Shown in pieces: positions 8,800 to 16,689 of a DNA stretch of 64,000 bases. The stretch is from Pseudomonas sp. LRP2-20 (lineage in GTDB: Bacteria > Pseudomonadota > Gammaproteobacteria > Pseudomonadales > Pseudomonadaceae): NCBI RefSeq assembly GCF_024349685.1, contig NZ_AP025944.1, positions 1,246,001 to 1,310,000 of the forward strand, written 5' to 3'. Each line of letters starts with the position of its first letter. Position 1 is the stretch's first letter. Made by a program: the position numbers and the translations under genes. The notes under the pieces were generated by a model, which was given only the letters and a program-made list of their open reading frames with translations, was not told the DNA's origin and made no database searches.

Positions 8800-9705
8800 A
8801 TGCGATTGAAGGGATTGGATCTGAACCTGTTGCTGGTGCTGGATACTTTACTGCAGGAGTGCAACGTCTCCAGGGCCGCTCAGCGGCTGGGGCTGGGCCA
8901 GTCGACGGTCAGTTCGTCGCTGGCCAGGCTGCGTGAGCATTTCAACGACGACCTGTTGGTCAAAGGAAGCCAGAGCATGCTCCCCACGGCGCTCAGCCAG
9001 GAACTCAGGCCGATCGTCAGCCAATGGCTGAAGGCGGTCGGAGGGTTGCTCGAACGGCCAACGGACTTCGCGCCTGCGCAGTGTTGCGCCACCGTGCGCA
9101 TCGCCTGCACCGATGACCAGGCACAACTACTGCTGCCGCAAGTCATCAAGACGCTGAGCCGACAAGCGCCCGGCATTCATGTGCAACTGCTGGCCGCACC
9201 CAGGGGTAGTCCTCAACACCTTGATGCCTGGATGGCCCGCCAGCACATCGACTTCATGATCGCCAGCGACGCCGGCAGCCACAGCGAAGTGCTTCTGGAG
9301 GAGCAGTGGCAATGCATCGCCAGGTCCGATCACCCTGACTTGAAGGCCGGCCTGAGCCTGGACACCTTCAACCGCTTGTCGCACCTGCGCGTGGCGGGGC
9401 AGTGTTTCGCGGGCGATGAGAAACGGGAGATCAGTGCGCAGGTGCCGGGTTATCTGGCCCTGGATACCTACCTGGAAGTGTGCGACTCGATCGCTTGCGT
9501 GCCTGCGTCGTTGAGCCGTGCCTACAGAACGGAAAAACCGCTGCAGGTTTGGCCGCTGCCTTTCGACGCAGCAAAGCTGGTGCAGCGACTGTCCTGGCGT
9601 GCCGATGTCATCCATGAGCCCTTGCACGACTGGTTGCGCCAGCTGATTCGTGGTTGCGTGAATGGAGCGGACGACGGAGTGCTGCCATGCGCTATCGGGC
9701 TCTAG
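8800..9705 (+). CDS. LysR-family regulator (NodD-like), first of a pair
   Basis: 301 residues. Winged-helix domain LDLNLLLVLDTLLQECNVSRAAQRLGLGQSTVSSSLARLR at about residues 6-45, typical of the NodD/LinR-like LysR group that often senses aromatic compounds. The ATG at 8800 has GAGGAG about 9 bases upstream and starts at the usual distance before the HTH. The C-terminal effector domain is present to full length. The 3' end overlaps the second LysR gene by 19 bases, so the two are co-expressed. Likely targets are the glycoside genes nearby; the inducer is unknown. Confidence 0.9.
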   Translation: MRLKGLDLNLLLVLDTLLQECNVSRAAQRLGLGQSTVSSSLARLREHFNDDLLVKGSQSMLPTALSQELRPIVSQWLKAVGGLLERPTDFAPAQCCATVRIACTDDQAQLLLPQVIKTLSRQAPGIHVQLLAAPRGSPQHLDAWMARQHIDFMIASDAGSHSEVLLEEQWQCIARSDHPDLKAGLSLDTFNRLSHLRVAGQCFAGDEKREISAQVPGYLALDTYLEVCDSIACVPASLSRAYRTEKPLQVWPLPFDAAKLVQRLSWRADVIHEPLHDWLRQLIRGCVNGADDGVLPCAIGL

Positions 9706-10658
9706 ACCTCAACCTGCTGGTGGTGCTGGATGCATTGCTGGAGCATTGCAGCGTCAGCCGTGCGGCCGAGCAGCTGTATGTGAGCCAGCCCGCTATCAGC
9801 GCTGGCCTGGCCCGTTTGCGCCAGCACTTCGACGACCCCCTGCTGGAACTCGACGGCCGACGCATGCGCCCCACGGTACTGGCACTGGAAATGCGAGATC
9901 AGGTTCGCCATGCCGTGCAGCAGGCGGCTGAAATCGCCCGCGGGAACCTCACCTTCGATGCCGCGCGTACCCGCCAAGCGTTCAAAGTGATGTGCTCGGA
10001 CATCGATGCCGGGTTCCTCATTCCGCGGCTATACCAGCGCCTGGTGAAGGTGGCGCCTGGGGCACGCCTGGAGGTGTTGCCGAATGCCCTGCTGAATGAA
10101 GGCGCGGTGCAGGATGCCTTCCTGCGCCACGGTGTCGATCTGCTGATCGTACCCAGCGATCAATGCGACCCGGCCTATGCCAGCCATGTACTGCTCGACG
10201 TGCCGCTGGCGACGCTGGTCTCCCAGCGCCCGGTCGAGCCGAGTTTTGTGGTCGACCCGGCCGATGGCTGCGAGGTGATCGCCTCGGAGCTTGAAATGAA
10301 AGCCACAGAGGGCTGGTGTACCGACCACCTGCTGGCGTTGCCGGCACTGCTTGGCTCGAGCAACCTGCGTGTGCGGCTTCCGGAATTCGTTGCGCGCAAG
10401 TTCTGCCAGCGCCACCCCAATCTGCGCATGCTCAATGCCACACGGCATGCGCCGCGTTGCCGGCAGGTATTGCAGTGGCCGAGCCACCGCGACCAGGAAC
10501 CTGCACACCTGTGGCTGCGCCAGCAGTTGATCGAATGCGCGGCCCATCTGGTGCAGGCGGCAGCGGTGGGCGAGGGCGACTCAGTGCGCCAGCTTCACCC
10601 ACTGGCCTCCCGCAGCGTGGCTGCGCAGCATGGCTTCAATGCCGGCCAGCCCTCGTAG
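9687..10658 (+). CDS. LysR-family regulator (NodD-like), second of a pair
   Basis: 323 residues, with HTH region LDLNLLVVLDALLEHCSVSRAAEQLYVSQPAISAGLARLR closely resembling the gene before it, so the pair looks like an old tandem duplication with diverged effector domains. The ATG at 9687 has GGAG 7 bases upstream. Translation is coupled to the first LysR gene by a 19-base overlap. Its last 78 bases overlap, in opposite orientation, the 3' end of the Gfo/Idh gene. Both reading frames look genuine to their ends. Confidence 0.9.
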   Translation: MRYRALDLNLLVVLDALLEHCSVSRAAEQLYVSQPAISAGLARLRQHFDDPLLELDGRRMRPTVLALEMRDQVRHAVQQAAEIARGNLTFDAARTRQAFKVMCSDIDAGFLIPRLYQRLVKVAPGARLEVLPNALLNEGAVQDAFLRHGVDLLIVPSDQCDPAYASHVLLDVPLATLVSQRPVEPSFVVDPADGCEVIASELEMKATEGWCTDHLLALPALLGSSNLRVRLPEFVARKFCQRHPNLRMLNATRHAPRCRQVLQWPSHRDQEPAHLWLRQQLIECAAHLVQAAAVGEGDSVRQLHPLASRSVAAQHGFNAGQPS

Positions 10659-11732
10659 GCCGGCCTCGAAGCCTGGAAGCAGATCGCCTGAATGCGGGGC
10701 AGGACAGCCGCTGTGCCGCGCCTGCCAGCGCTCTGCGTAATCCCAGTAGAGCTGGGCGAAGGCCTCGATGAAACCTTCCGGGTGGCCTGCAGGCAGGCGC
10801 AGCAGCGCGTCCTGCTGCTGGGCATGTTCCCCTGCCGCACGTTTGAGGATGCGCGTTGGCTGGCCGGTTTGCGTGACCAGCAGCACCTCTGGTTGCTGCT
10901 GATCGAAGGTCAGCGAACCCTTGCTGCCGAATAGCCGCAGGCGCAGGCCATTGTCCTGGCCCGGCGCCACCTGGCAGGCCCAGAGCCCACCGCGGGCGCC
11001 GTTCTCGAACCTCAGCAGGGCCTGGACCTGGTCGTCCAGGCGGCGACCCGGCACCAGCGTTGCCAGGTCGGCGCAGACTTCGCTCAGCGCCACGCCGCTG
11101 ACGAACTCCATCAGGTGCAAGGCATGGCTGCCAATGTCGCCCAGCGCCCCTGCCGGCCCTGCCTGGGAAGGGTCGTCGCGCCAGCTGGCCTGTGGGCTGT
11201 CTACCGATTCGGTGAGCCAGTCCTGGGCATACTCGACCTGGATCACCCGCAGTTCGCCCAAGGCACCGGCGGCTACCAGGCGACGTGCCTCCCTGACCAT
11301 GGGGTAGGCGCTGTAGGGGTGCGTCACGGCAAAGATGCAGCCGCTTGCGCGTACGGTCTCGGCCAGCGCCTGCCCCTCTGCATAGCTTCGCGCCAGTGGC
11401 TTTTCGCAGATCACGTCGATGCCCTGGGCGATGAACGCCGAGGCGACAGGCAGGTGCAGATGGTTGGGAGTGACGATGACCACGGCATCTATGGCATCCT
11501 CGCGCGCCGCCTCGGCGCGTGCCATCGCCTGCCAGTCGTGGTAGCTGCGCTCCGGCTGGATGAACAGCGCGCTGGCACTGGCATCGGCGCGCTCGGGGTC
11601 CCTGCTGAAGGCCCCAGCCACCCATTCGAAGCGGTCATCGAGCCTGGCGGCCATGCGGTGCACGGCACCGATGAAGGCGCCATCGCCGCCGCCGACCATG
11701 CCCAGGCGCAGGCGTCGTGTCAGCGCAGTCAT
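10581..11732 (-). CDS. Gfo/Idh/MocA family NAD(P)-dependent oxidoreductase
   Basis: 383 residues. N-terminal Rossmann fold with GMVGGGDGAFIGAVH (about 11-25) and the EKP motif at 110-112; the C-terminal domain carries the catalytic DIGSHALH (Asp199, His203). The family oxidises or reduces sugar hydroxyl/keto groups, including C3 of glucosides. It is followed with a 4-base overlap by translation of the TIM-barrel and GMC genes upstream, so the three form one operon transcribed leftwards. It may reduce 3-keto-glucose to glucose or act as an alternative glycoside 3-dehydrogenase (the puerarin-pathway enzyme DgpA is a member of this family). Confidence 0.9.
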   Translation of the reverse strand: MTALTRRLRLGMVGGGDGAFIGAVHRMAARLDDRFEWVAGAFSRDPERADASASALFIQPERSYHDWQAMARAEAAREDAIDAVVIVTPNHLHLPVASAFIAQGIDVICEKPLARSYAEGQALAETVRASGCIFAVTHPYSAYPMVREARRLVAAGALGELRVIQVEYAQDWLTESVDSPQASWRDDPSQAGPAGALGDIGSHALHLMEFVSGVALSEVCADLATLVPGRRLDDQVQALLRFENGARGGLWACQVAPGQDNGLRLRLFGSKGSLTFDQQQPEVLLVTQTGQPTRILKRAAGEHAQQQDALLRLPAGHPEGFIEAFAQLYWDYAERWQARHSGCPAPHSGDLLPGFEAGLRGLAGIEAMLRSHAAGGQWVKLAH

Positions 11733-12790
11733 CGTTCACCTCCCAGGCCCAGCAGCCCAGACAGCGCCGCATTGTCCAACGGGCTGCGGGCAAAGTCGTC
11801 GAAGGCATGCTGCGCCACGTGGATGATGTGTGCGTCGATGAACTGCGCACCTTCGCGGGCGCCGTCCTCGGGGTTTTTCAGGCAGCATTCCCATTCCAGC
11901 GTGGCCCAGCCTGGGTAATCGTTTGCGGCCAGGCGCGAGAAGATCGCCTTGAAGTCGATCTGCCCGTCGCCCGGCGAGCGGAAGCGGCCGGCGCGGGAAA
12001 CCCAGTCTGCATAACCGCCATAGACGCCTTGGCGGCCATCGGGCCGGAACTCGGCATCCTTGACGTGGAACGCGCCGATGCGTGCGTGGTAGTGGTCGAT
12101 GAAGGCCAGGTAGTCAATCTGTTGCAGGTGCAGGTGGCTTGGGTCGTACAGCAGTTTCGCCCGCGGATGCTGGTCGACCACCGCCAGGAAGCGCTCGAAG
12201 CTGATTCCGTCATGCAGGTCTTCCCCCGGGTGCAGTTCGAAGCAGACATCCACCCCGTGGGTGTCGAACGCGTCGAGCAGGGGGCGCCAGCGCTTGCCCA
12301 GTTCGTTGAAGGCCAGCTCGACCAGGCCTTGTGGGCGCTGCGGCCAGGGGTAGAGGTAGGGCCAGGCCAGGGAGCCGGAGAAGGTTGCATGGGCGCTCAA
12401 CCCCAGGCGGCCGGAGGCGCGTGCCGCCAGGGCCACTTGCTCGCTGGCCCACTGCCGGCGTGCCTCGGGGTTGCCCCGAAGCGCGCGCGGGGCGAAGGCG
12501 TCGAAAAGGCTGTCGTAGGCGGGGTGGACGGCAATCAGCTGGCCTTGCAGGTGTGTGGAGAGCTCGCTGATCACCAGGCCATGGCAGTCCAGGCGGCCAC
12601 GTACGTCGTCGGCATAGCTCTGGCTGGTCGCCATTTGCTGCAGGTCGAACAGGCGCGGGTCACAGGGCAGTTGCAGGGCCTTGTAGCCCAGCCCGGCCGC
12701 CCATTCGGCGAGGTTGTCCAGGGTGTTGAAGGGGGCGCTTTCGCCGAGGAACTGAGCGACGAACAGTGACGGCCCCTTGAGGGTGATCAT
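11729..12790 (-). CDS. Sugar phosphate isomerase/epimerase-fold TIM-barrel protein
   Basis: 353-residue xylose-isomerase-like TIM barrel with four likely metal ligands: Glu185 (CFELHPGE), Asp216 (LYDPSHLHL), His242 (GAFHVKDAE) and Glu299 (TLEWECC). The long loop between His242 and the last strand (GVYGGYADWVSRAGRF) is typical of the subfamily found beside Gfo/Idh genes. It overlaps both neighbours by 4 bases. Members of this fold act as keto-glycoside lyases or hydratases in non-hydrolytic glucoside breakdown, so this is a candidate for elimination of an O-glycoside or rehydration of the 2-hydroxy-3-keto-glucal. Isomerase activity is also possible. Confidence 0.8.
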   Translation of the reverse strand: MITLKGPSLFVAQFLGESAPFNTLDNLAEWAAGLGYKALQLPCDPRLFDLQQMATSQSYADDVRGRLDCHGLVISELSTHLQGQLIAVHPAYDSLFDAFAPRALRGNPEARRQWASEQVALAARASGRLGLSAHATFSGSLAWPYLYPWPQRPQGLVELAFNELGKRWRPLLDAFDTHGVDVCFELHPGEDLHDGISFERFLAVVDQHPRAKLLYDPSHLHLQQIDYLAFIDHYHARIGAFHVKDAEFRPDGRQGVYGGYADWVSRAGRFRSPGDGQIDFKAIFSRLAANDYPGWATLEWECCLKNPEDGAREGAQFIDAHIIHVAQHAFDDFARSPLDNAALSGLLGLGGER

Positions 12791-14313
12791 CGGCGGAGCT
12801 CCTGTTGGATGCGCTCACAAGCGCGTACGGCCAGGGCGACACTGGTCAGCGTCGGGTTGCAGGCGGTCGGTGTCGGGATGACGCCGTTGCCGGCCACATA
12901 CAGGTTGCGCATTCCCCACACCTTGCCGCGGTCGTCACAGACACTGGTGCCATCGTCCACTTCACCCATGCGCGTGGTGCCCTGGTAGTGAAGGGAGCTG
13001 CCGGGCGGCAGCATCAGGGGCGTCTCGCCCAGCGGTTGGCCGAGCGCCCTACCGGCACGCTGCAGCAGGTCACGGGCTGCGCCCACCTGTTCGAGGTCGC
13101 GCTCGGTCAGGCTGTAGTCCAGCGTCATCGCCGGCAGGCCAAGGAAATCTTTTTCGGTCTCGCTGAAACGCACCCGGTCTTGCGCGCGGATGTCCTGCTT
13201 GCAGCAGAACCAGCCCATGGCCACGATGTGCTCGACGTTCGCCTGGGCGTCATCGGTAAGGGCCACCGGGCAGGCTTCCATCTGCATGACCTGGCCATGG
13301 AAGGGGTGATGCTGCTGATCGTACGGCACCCAGTACACGCCTACGGTCGGGTCCGCGCCAGCCTGGTTGATGCCGCACGCATCAGCATCGAGGCGCACCG
13401 CATGGACAACCTGTGGCTGGTCATTGAGGTAGCGGCCGAGGGCCTCGGGGCGAATGCCCGAGGCCCACAGCAATTGGGGGGTGCGCAGTGCATCGGCGGC
13501 GACGATGACGGTCTTCGCATCGACTCGATACTGGGTGCCGGTCGTGCGATCGAGCAGTTGCGCGCCGACGACATGATCGTGCCGTACGATGAGCTGGAGG
13601 CAGGCTGTGTTGTGCCGGATCTCGAACCGTTCAGGCCGGCCTGATTCCTCTGCCATTTCTCCGAGAATCGTGTCGCTGCCACTCCAGCGGCGCTGCGAAA
13701 GATCGGTACTGCAAGCCAAGGGCATGCGCTGCACAGGTCGTCCCTTGGCGGTGAACTCGGCGAATGCGCTGCCCAGCCGCTCGCGCAGGCGCTGGCTGAC
13801 CGGGGTGTCCGGGTACGCGGCCGTGGTGACCTGCAGCAGTTCCCTGGCCTTGGCCAAGGCGGCCTGCATCTGAGCGGCGGGAATGAACTCGATGGCTTCC
13901 CCTTCTGCCGGCGTCGGGCAGGCACAGGTCCAGTGCGCGCCCATGCCACCTACATTGGTCGAGCAAGCAGCGGCCGGCAGTTCACCCCATTGCTCGCCGT
14001 TGGGCAGGTGCGTACCGGGGCGCACCAGGTGCTCCAGGCGATAGTCACCTGTCATGGCCGCGCCGGCGCGTTCCGGCATGCTGGGCACGGGGTAGCGGAA
14101 GGGCGTCGGACCCTGGGCAGCAACCTGCGCCGCCAGGCGGACTTCTTCGGGCAGGTTGCGAACGTGCTCGCCGGCGCGCTGGGAGAGCTGCGGGCCGGCA
14201 TCGACCATCAGCACGCTCAACTGACCCTCATCGACCAGCAGGCGTGCGCAGGTGGCGCCGACCGGTCCACTGCCAACGATAAGCACATCCACATCGAACA
14301 TCGCGTTACGCAT
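12787..14313 (-). CDS. GMC-family FAD oxidoreductase, pyranose oxidase / glycoside 3-oxidase-like
   Basis: 508 residues. The ATG at 14313 has GGAG 9 bases upstream and leads straight into the FAD Rossmann motif DVLIVGSGPVGATCAR; the longer frame to 14472 lies in the divergent promoter. VGGMGAHWTCACP (His127) resembles the flavin-contact segment of pyranose 2-oxidase, where the corresponding His can bind FAD covalently. The GMC C-terminal signature gives His442 (LHYQGTTRMG) and Asn486 (TACNPTLTS) as the catalytic pair. There is no signal peptide and no cytochrome partner nearby, which points to a cytoplasmic oxidase. Bacterial relatives include the C-glycoside 3-oxidase CarA. It is first in an operon with the TIM-barrel and Gfo/Idh genes and divergent from the OprB porin. 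Confidence 0.85.
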   Translation of the reverse strand: MRNAMFDVDVLIVGSGPVGATCARLLVDEGQLSVLMVDAGPQLSQRAGEHVRNLPEEVRLAAQVAAQGPTPFRYPVPSMPERAGAAMTGDYRLEHLVRPGTHLPNGEQWGELPAAACSTNVGGMGAHWTCACPTPAEGEAIEFIPAAQMQAALAKARELLQVTTAAYPDTPVSQRLRERLGSAFAEFTAKGRPVQRMPLACSTDLSQRRWSGSDTILGEMAEESGRPERFEIRHNTACLQLIVRHDHVVGAQLLDRTTGTQYRVDAKTVIVAADALRTPQLLWASGIRPEALGRYLNDQPQVVHAVRLDADACGINQAGADPTVGVYWVPYDQQHHPFHGQVMQMEACPVALTDDAQANVEHIVAMGWFCCKQDIRAQDRVRFSETEKDFLGLPAMTLDYSLTERDLEQVGAARDLLQRAGRALGQPLGETPLMLPPGSSLHYQGTTRMGEVDDGTSVCDDRGKVWGMRNLYVAGNGVIPTPTACNPTLTSVALAVRACERIQQELRR

Positions 14314-14382
14314 TCTTGGAATTCTCCGCGAGTGGTTAATGGTCTGAAAGTATGTGCGGGGAATGTTTTGGCGACGCATGAT

Positions 14383-14415
14383 AAATATCGATATCCCTCT
14401 ATCCGATATTGGGAT
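14383..14415. promoter_or_regulatory. Palindrome cluster in GMC/OprB divergent promoter
   Basis: Two nested dyads in AT-rich sequence: AAATATCGATAT (core ATATCGATAT, 14385-14394) and ATCC-N7-GGAT (14401-14415). They lie between the divergent GMC operon and the porin gene, where a LysR activator would bind. No binding factor can be named from sequence. Confidence 0.4.
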
Positions 14416-14561
14416 GTTATCGCCCAGGCATAAACAATGAAGATGAGGGGTGCTCGCCATAAACGATTTCAACGTGGCTGGCTGCCGTGGATTACTTGTG
14501 GTGCAAGTCCTCGCCTTGTGGCGGGTTCCGTAAAAACTACAAGAACTTCGGGAGTCATGAC

Positions 14562-15917
14562 GTGCTTAAACTTTCATTGGGCGGCTGCCTGCCTTCACTT
14601 GCGCTAATTGTGGGTTCATCACTTATTGCCAACCCGGTTTTCGCGGTATCGACTGAAGAAGCAGAAACCACTGTCGGCCAGGCTTCCGAAGCCCCCGGGC
14701 GCTACAGTTGTGAATACTTCGACCAGTTCAATAGCCGGGCCACGGCGGTTATCCGTGCGCAATCGAACTGCGAGTCGTTGCTTGGCGATGTCGGGGGGCT
14801 GCGCTCCGAGCTGGCCGACCTGGGCATCGGTGCGCAATTGAGCTGGAACCCGATGGCGATGTACGACCTGAAAGGGCAGAACCGCGACCCGCAGGAGTAC
14901 GGTGGGCAGAACTTCACCTACAGCCAGAGCCTGCAGCTGAGCCTGACCTACGACCTTGAGCGCGTGGGGTTCAGCAAGGGCGCCCAACTGAGCTTTACCC
15001 CGCAGTTGCAGACGTCCAACTACCAGCAAGGTTATCCGCGGTTGCACAACGTGGCCGTGCTGGCCGTGAACCAGCCCCTGAACGACGGCAGGCTGGAACT
15101 GCAATACGGCTTCTACCCGCTGATCCGCCAGTTCTACGGCATGATTCTGGGCGGCAACTCGGCGTCGGCGGCCCTTGGCCCGACCAGCGTCATCCCGGTG
15201 CAGGTCGGCCTGAGCCTGAACGCGCCAACCCCGGCCTTCGACGTGACGTTTCGCGACGCGAGCAAACGTTGGTATAACCATTCGTCGATCAGCCGCAGCA
15301 TGACACCCGAGGGCTTTCTGGCCGACGTTGACAAGAACCCCTATGGCTTGAAGTGGCGGGTGGATGGGGCGAATCCGATCTTCGTCAATGAGTTCGGCTA
15401 CAAGGCCGAAGCAGGCCAAGGCAGCCGGGCGCACTGGTTCCGTGCCGGGTTGATCTACAACACCTCGCATTACACTTACCTGAAAACCCAGCAACCCACG
15501 GACAGCAACTACGGTGCCTATGTCGCCAACACCGTTCAGTTGACCACGCCCACCCCCGGCACCCCGCAAGGGCTGTACCTGGATACCAAGGCGAGCTGGG
15601 CACCGAAGGACCGCAATGCCTACAACGGCGACGTTCAGGTAACCCTGTTCGATATCGGTCTGTTCCCAGGGCGACCGCGAGACATGACATCGCTTGGTTT
15701 CACCCGGTCGTTCATAAGCAAGGATTTCCGCGAAGCCCTGGGCGAACAAGGGTTGGAACCTGCCGATACCATCACGGCCGTTTCACTGTCCCACGCCTTC
15801 CGGGTCACCAAAGGCATCTACTGGATCAACGGCCTCACTTATCAGGATAACCCCACACTGGTGCCCAAGCGGGGTGATGCTTTCTTGTGGCAGACCAGCA
15901 TGTACTGGAACTTCTGA
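14562..15917 (+). CDS. OprB-family carbohydrate-selective porin
   Basis: 451-residue outer-membrane porin. The GTG at 14562 has CGGGAG 7 bases upstream and starts a signal peptide (hydrophobic core CLPSLALIVGSSLIA, likely cut after NPVFA). The mature part is a repetitive beta-barrel sequence with the OprB hallmarks: a short N-terminal coiled segment, then GQNFTYSQSLQLSLTYDLER and a terminal strand ending in aromatic WNF. OprB porins admit glucose and related sugars. Divergent from the GMC operon, it probably brings the glycoside across the outer membrane. Confidence 0.9.
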   Translation: MLKLSLGGCLPSLALIVGSSLIANPVFAVSTEEAETTVGQASEAPGRYSCEYFDQFNSRATAVIRAQSNCESLLGDVGGLRSELADLGIGAQLSWNPMAMYDLKGQNRDPQEYGGQNFTYSQSLQLSLTYDLERVGFSKGAQLSFTPQLQTSNYQQGYPRLHNVAVLAVNQPLNDGRLELQYGFYPLIRQFYGMILGGNSASAALGPTSVIPVQVGLSLNAPTPAFDVTFRDASKRWYNHSSISRSMTPEGFLADVDKNPYGLKWRVDGANPIFVNEFGYKAEAGQGSRAHWFRAGLIYNTSHYTYLKTQQPTDSNYGAYVANTVQLTTPTPGTPQGLYLDTKASWAPKDRNAYNGDVQVTLFDIGLFPGRPRDMTSLGFTRSFISKDFREALGEQGLEPADTITAVSLSHAFRVTKGIYWINGLTYQDNPTLVPKRGDAFLWQTSMYWNF

Positions 15918-16689
15918 GTGCACTTGCTTCGCCTGGTCTCTAGGAGTGGGTACGCAAAGGCTTTCTCCTAGAGCACGTAATAGTCATGGTTCCCTGTTCG
16001 CCGTTGTTGGGAGCTGCGAACGTTTTAAGACGAATGCCTGGTTATTCTGGACGAGGCACAAAGGAACTCTGGATAACCGTTCGCCAGTGTTCATACACTT
16101 TCCAGAAATAAAAGCACCACCTCTGCTTGCGGCTGAGATGGCTTGGCTTGTTGGATTCAGGGTTCAGCCGGTTATAAGAAAATCAGCCGATCCTGAAAAA
16201 CAACGGGCCAACCGACCTATCCCAGCTCAACGCATCCCTCGCCTGATGCTCGTTGAGACGAGTATCGAAGAAGCTCATCTCATTCTTGAGTCATGATCTT
16301 GCTCATCCAAGGGATTGGTGGGCTCGGCTATTTCTTTTTCAGTCTGTTCTGGGCCAGGCGACGTTTGGCTTCCGCCCGCGCCGTGTTCAATCCCTGCCTG
16401 GCGGTGGCATGGCGATGCGATCGCATCCTATTTCTCGGTGAGGTCCGTTTCAGGATCTGCAACGCTCTTTTGTCATCGCATCCTCCGATAAGCGTGGATC
16501 TGCGCCCTGTTCCAAGCGCTCAGCAAGCTGTGTCCTTTTCAGGCGCGGCGGTGCAACGTGGATGAAAAAGCCTGAGTGAGGTGAAAAGCCACGGATTTCT
16601 TTCCGGCGCTGGCTTCCCGGCCTCGCTTCCCTGATTTAATATACTCGTCAGTATAAATATTCGATGTGCACTTCGCGAAAGGATTCATC
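15918..16689. other. Long gap without a recognisable gene
   Basis: About 770 bases between the porin and the RND operon, visibly lower in GC than its surroundings. Short open frames exist (the longest 140 and 90 codons on the plus strand), but none has a credible ribosome site, composition or known motif. An inverted repeat CTCTAGGAG / CTCCTAGAG spans 15938-15973 and could be a transcription stop for the porin, though no T-run follows. The right end holds the RND promoter. It may be the decayed remains of acquired DNA. Confidence 0.6.
16640..16655. promoter_or_regulatory. Perfect 16-base palindrome, probable TetR-type operator of RND operon
   Basis: TATACTCGTCAGTATA: 6-base arms TATACT/AGTATA around a 4-base centre, 34 bases before the start codon of the membrane-fusion gene and embedded in AT-rich promoter sequence. 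TetR-family repressors of RND pumps bind sites of this shape. No regulator gene lies next to it in this window. Confidence 0.6.

Noticed and set aside
15874..16565. Overlapping short frames of 140, 62 and 90 codons after the porin gene
   Set aside because: No ribosome site, no recognisable motif and poor amino-acid composition; kept only as a note on the gap.
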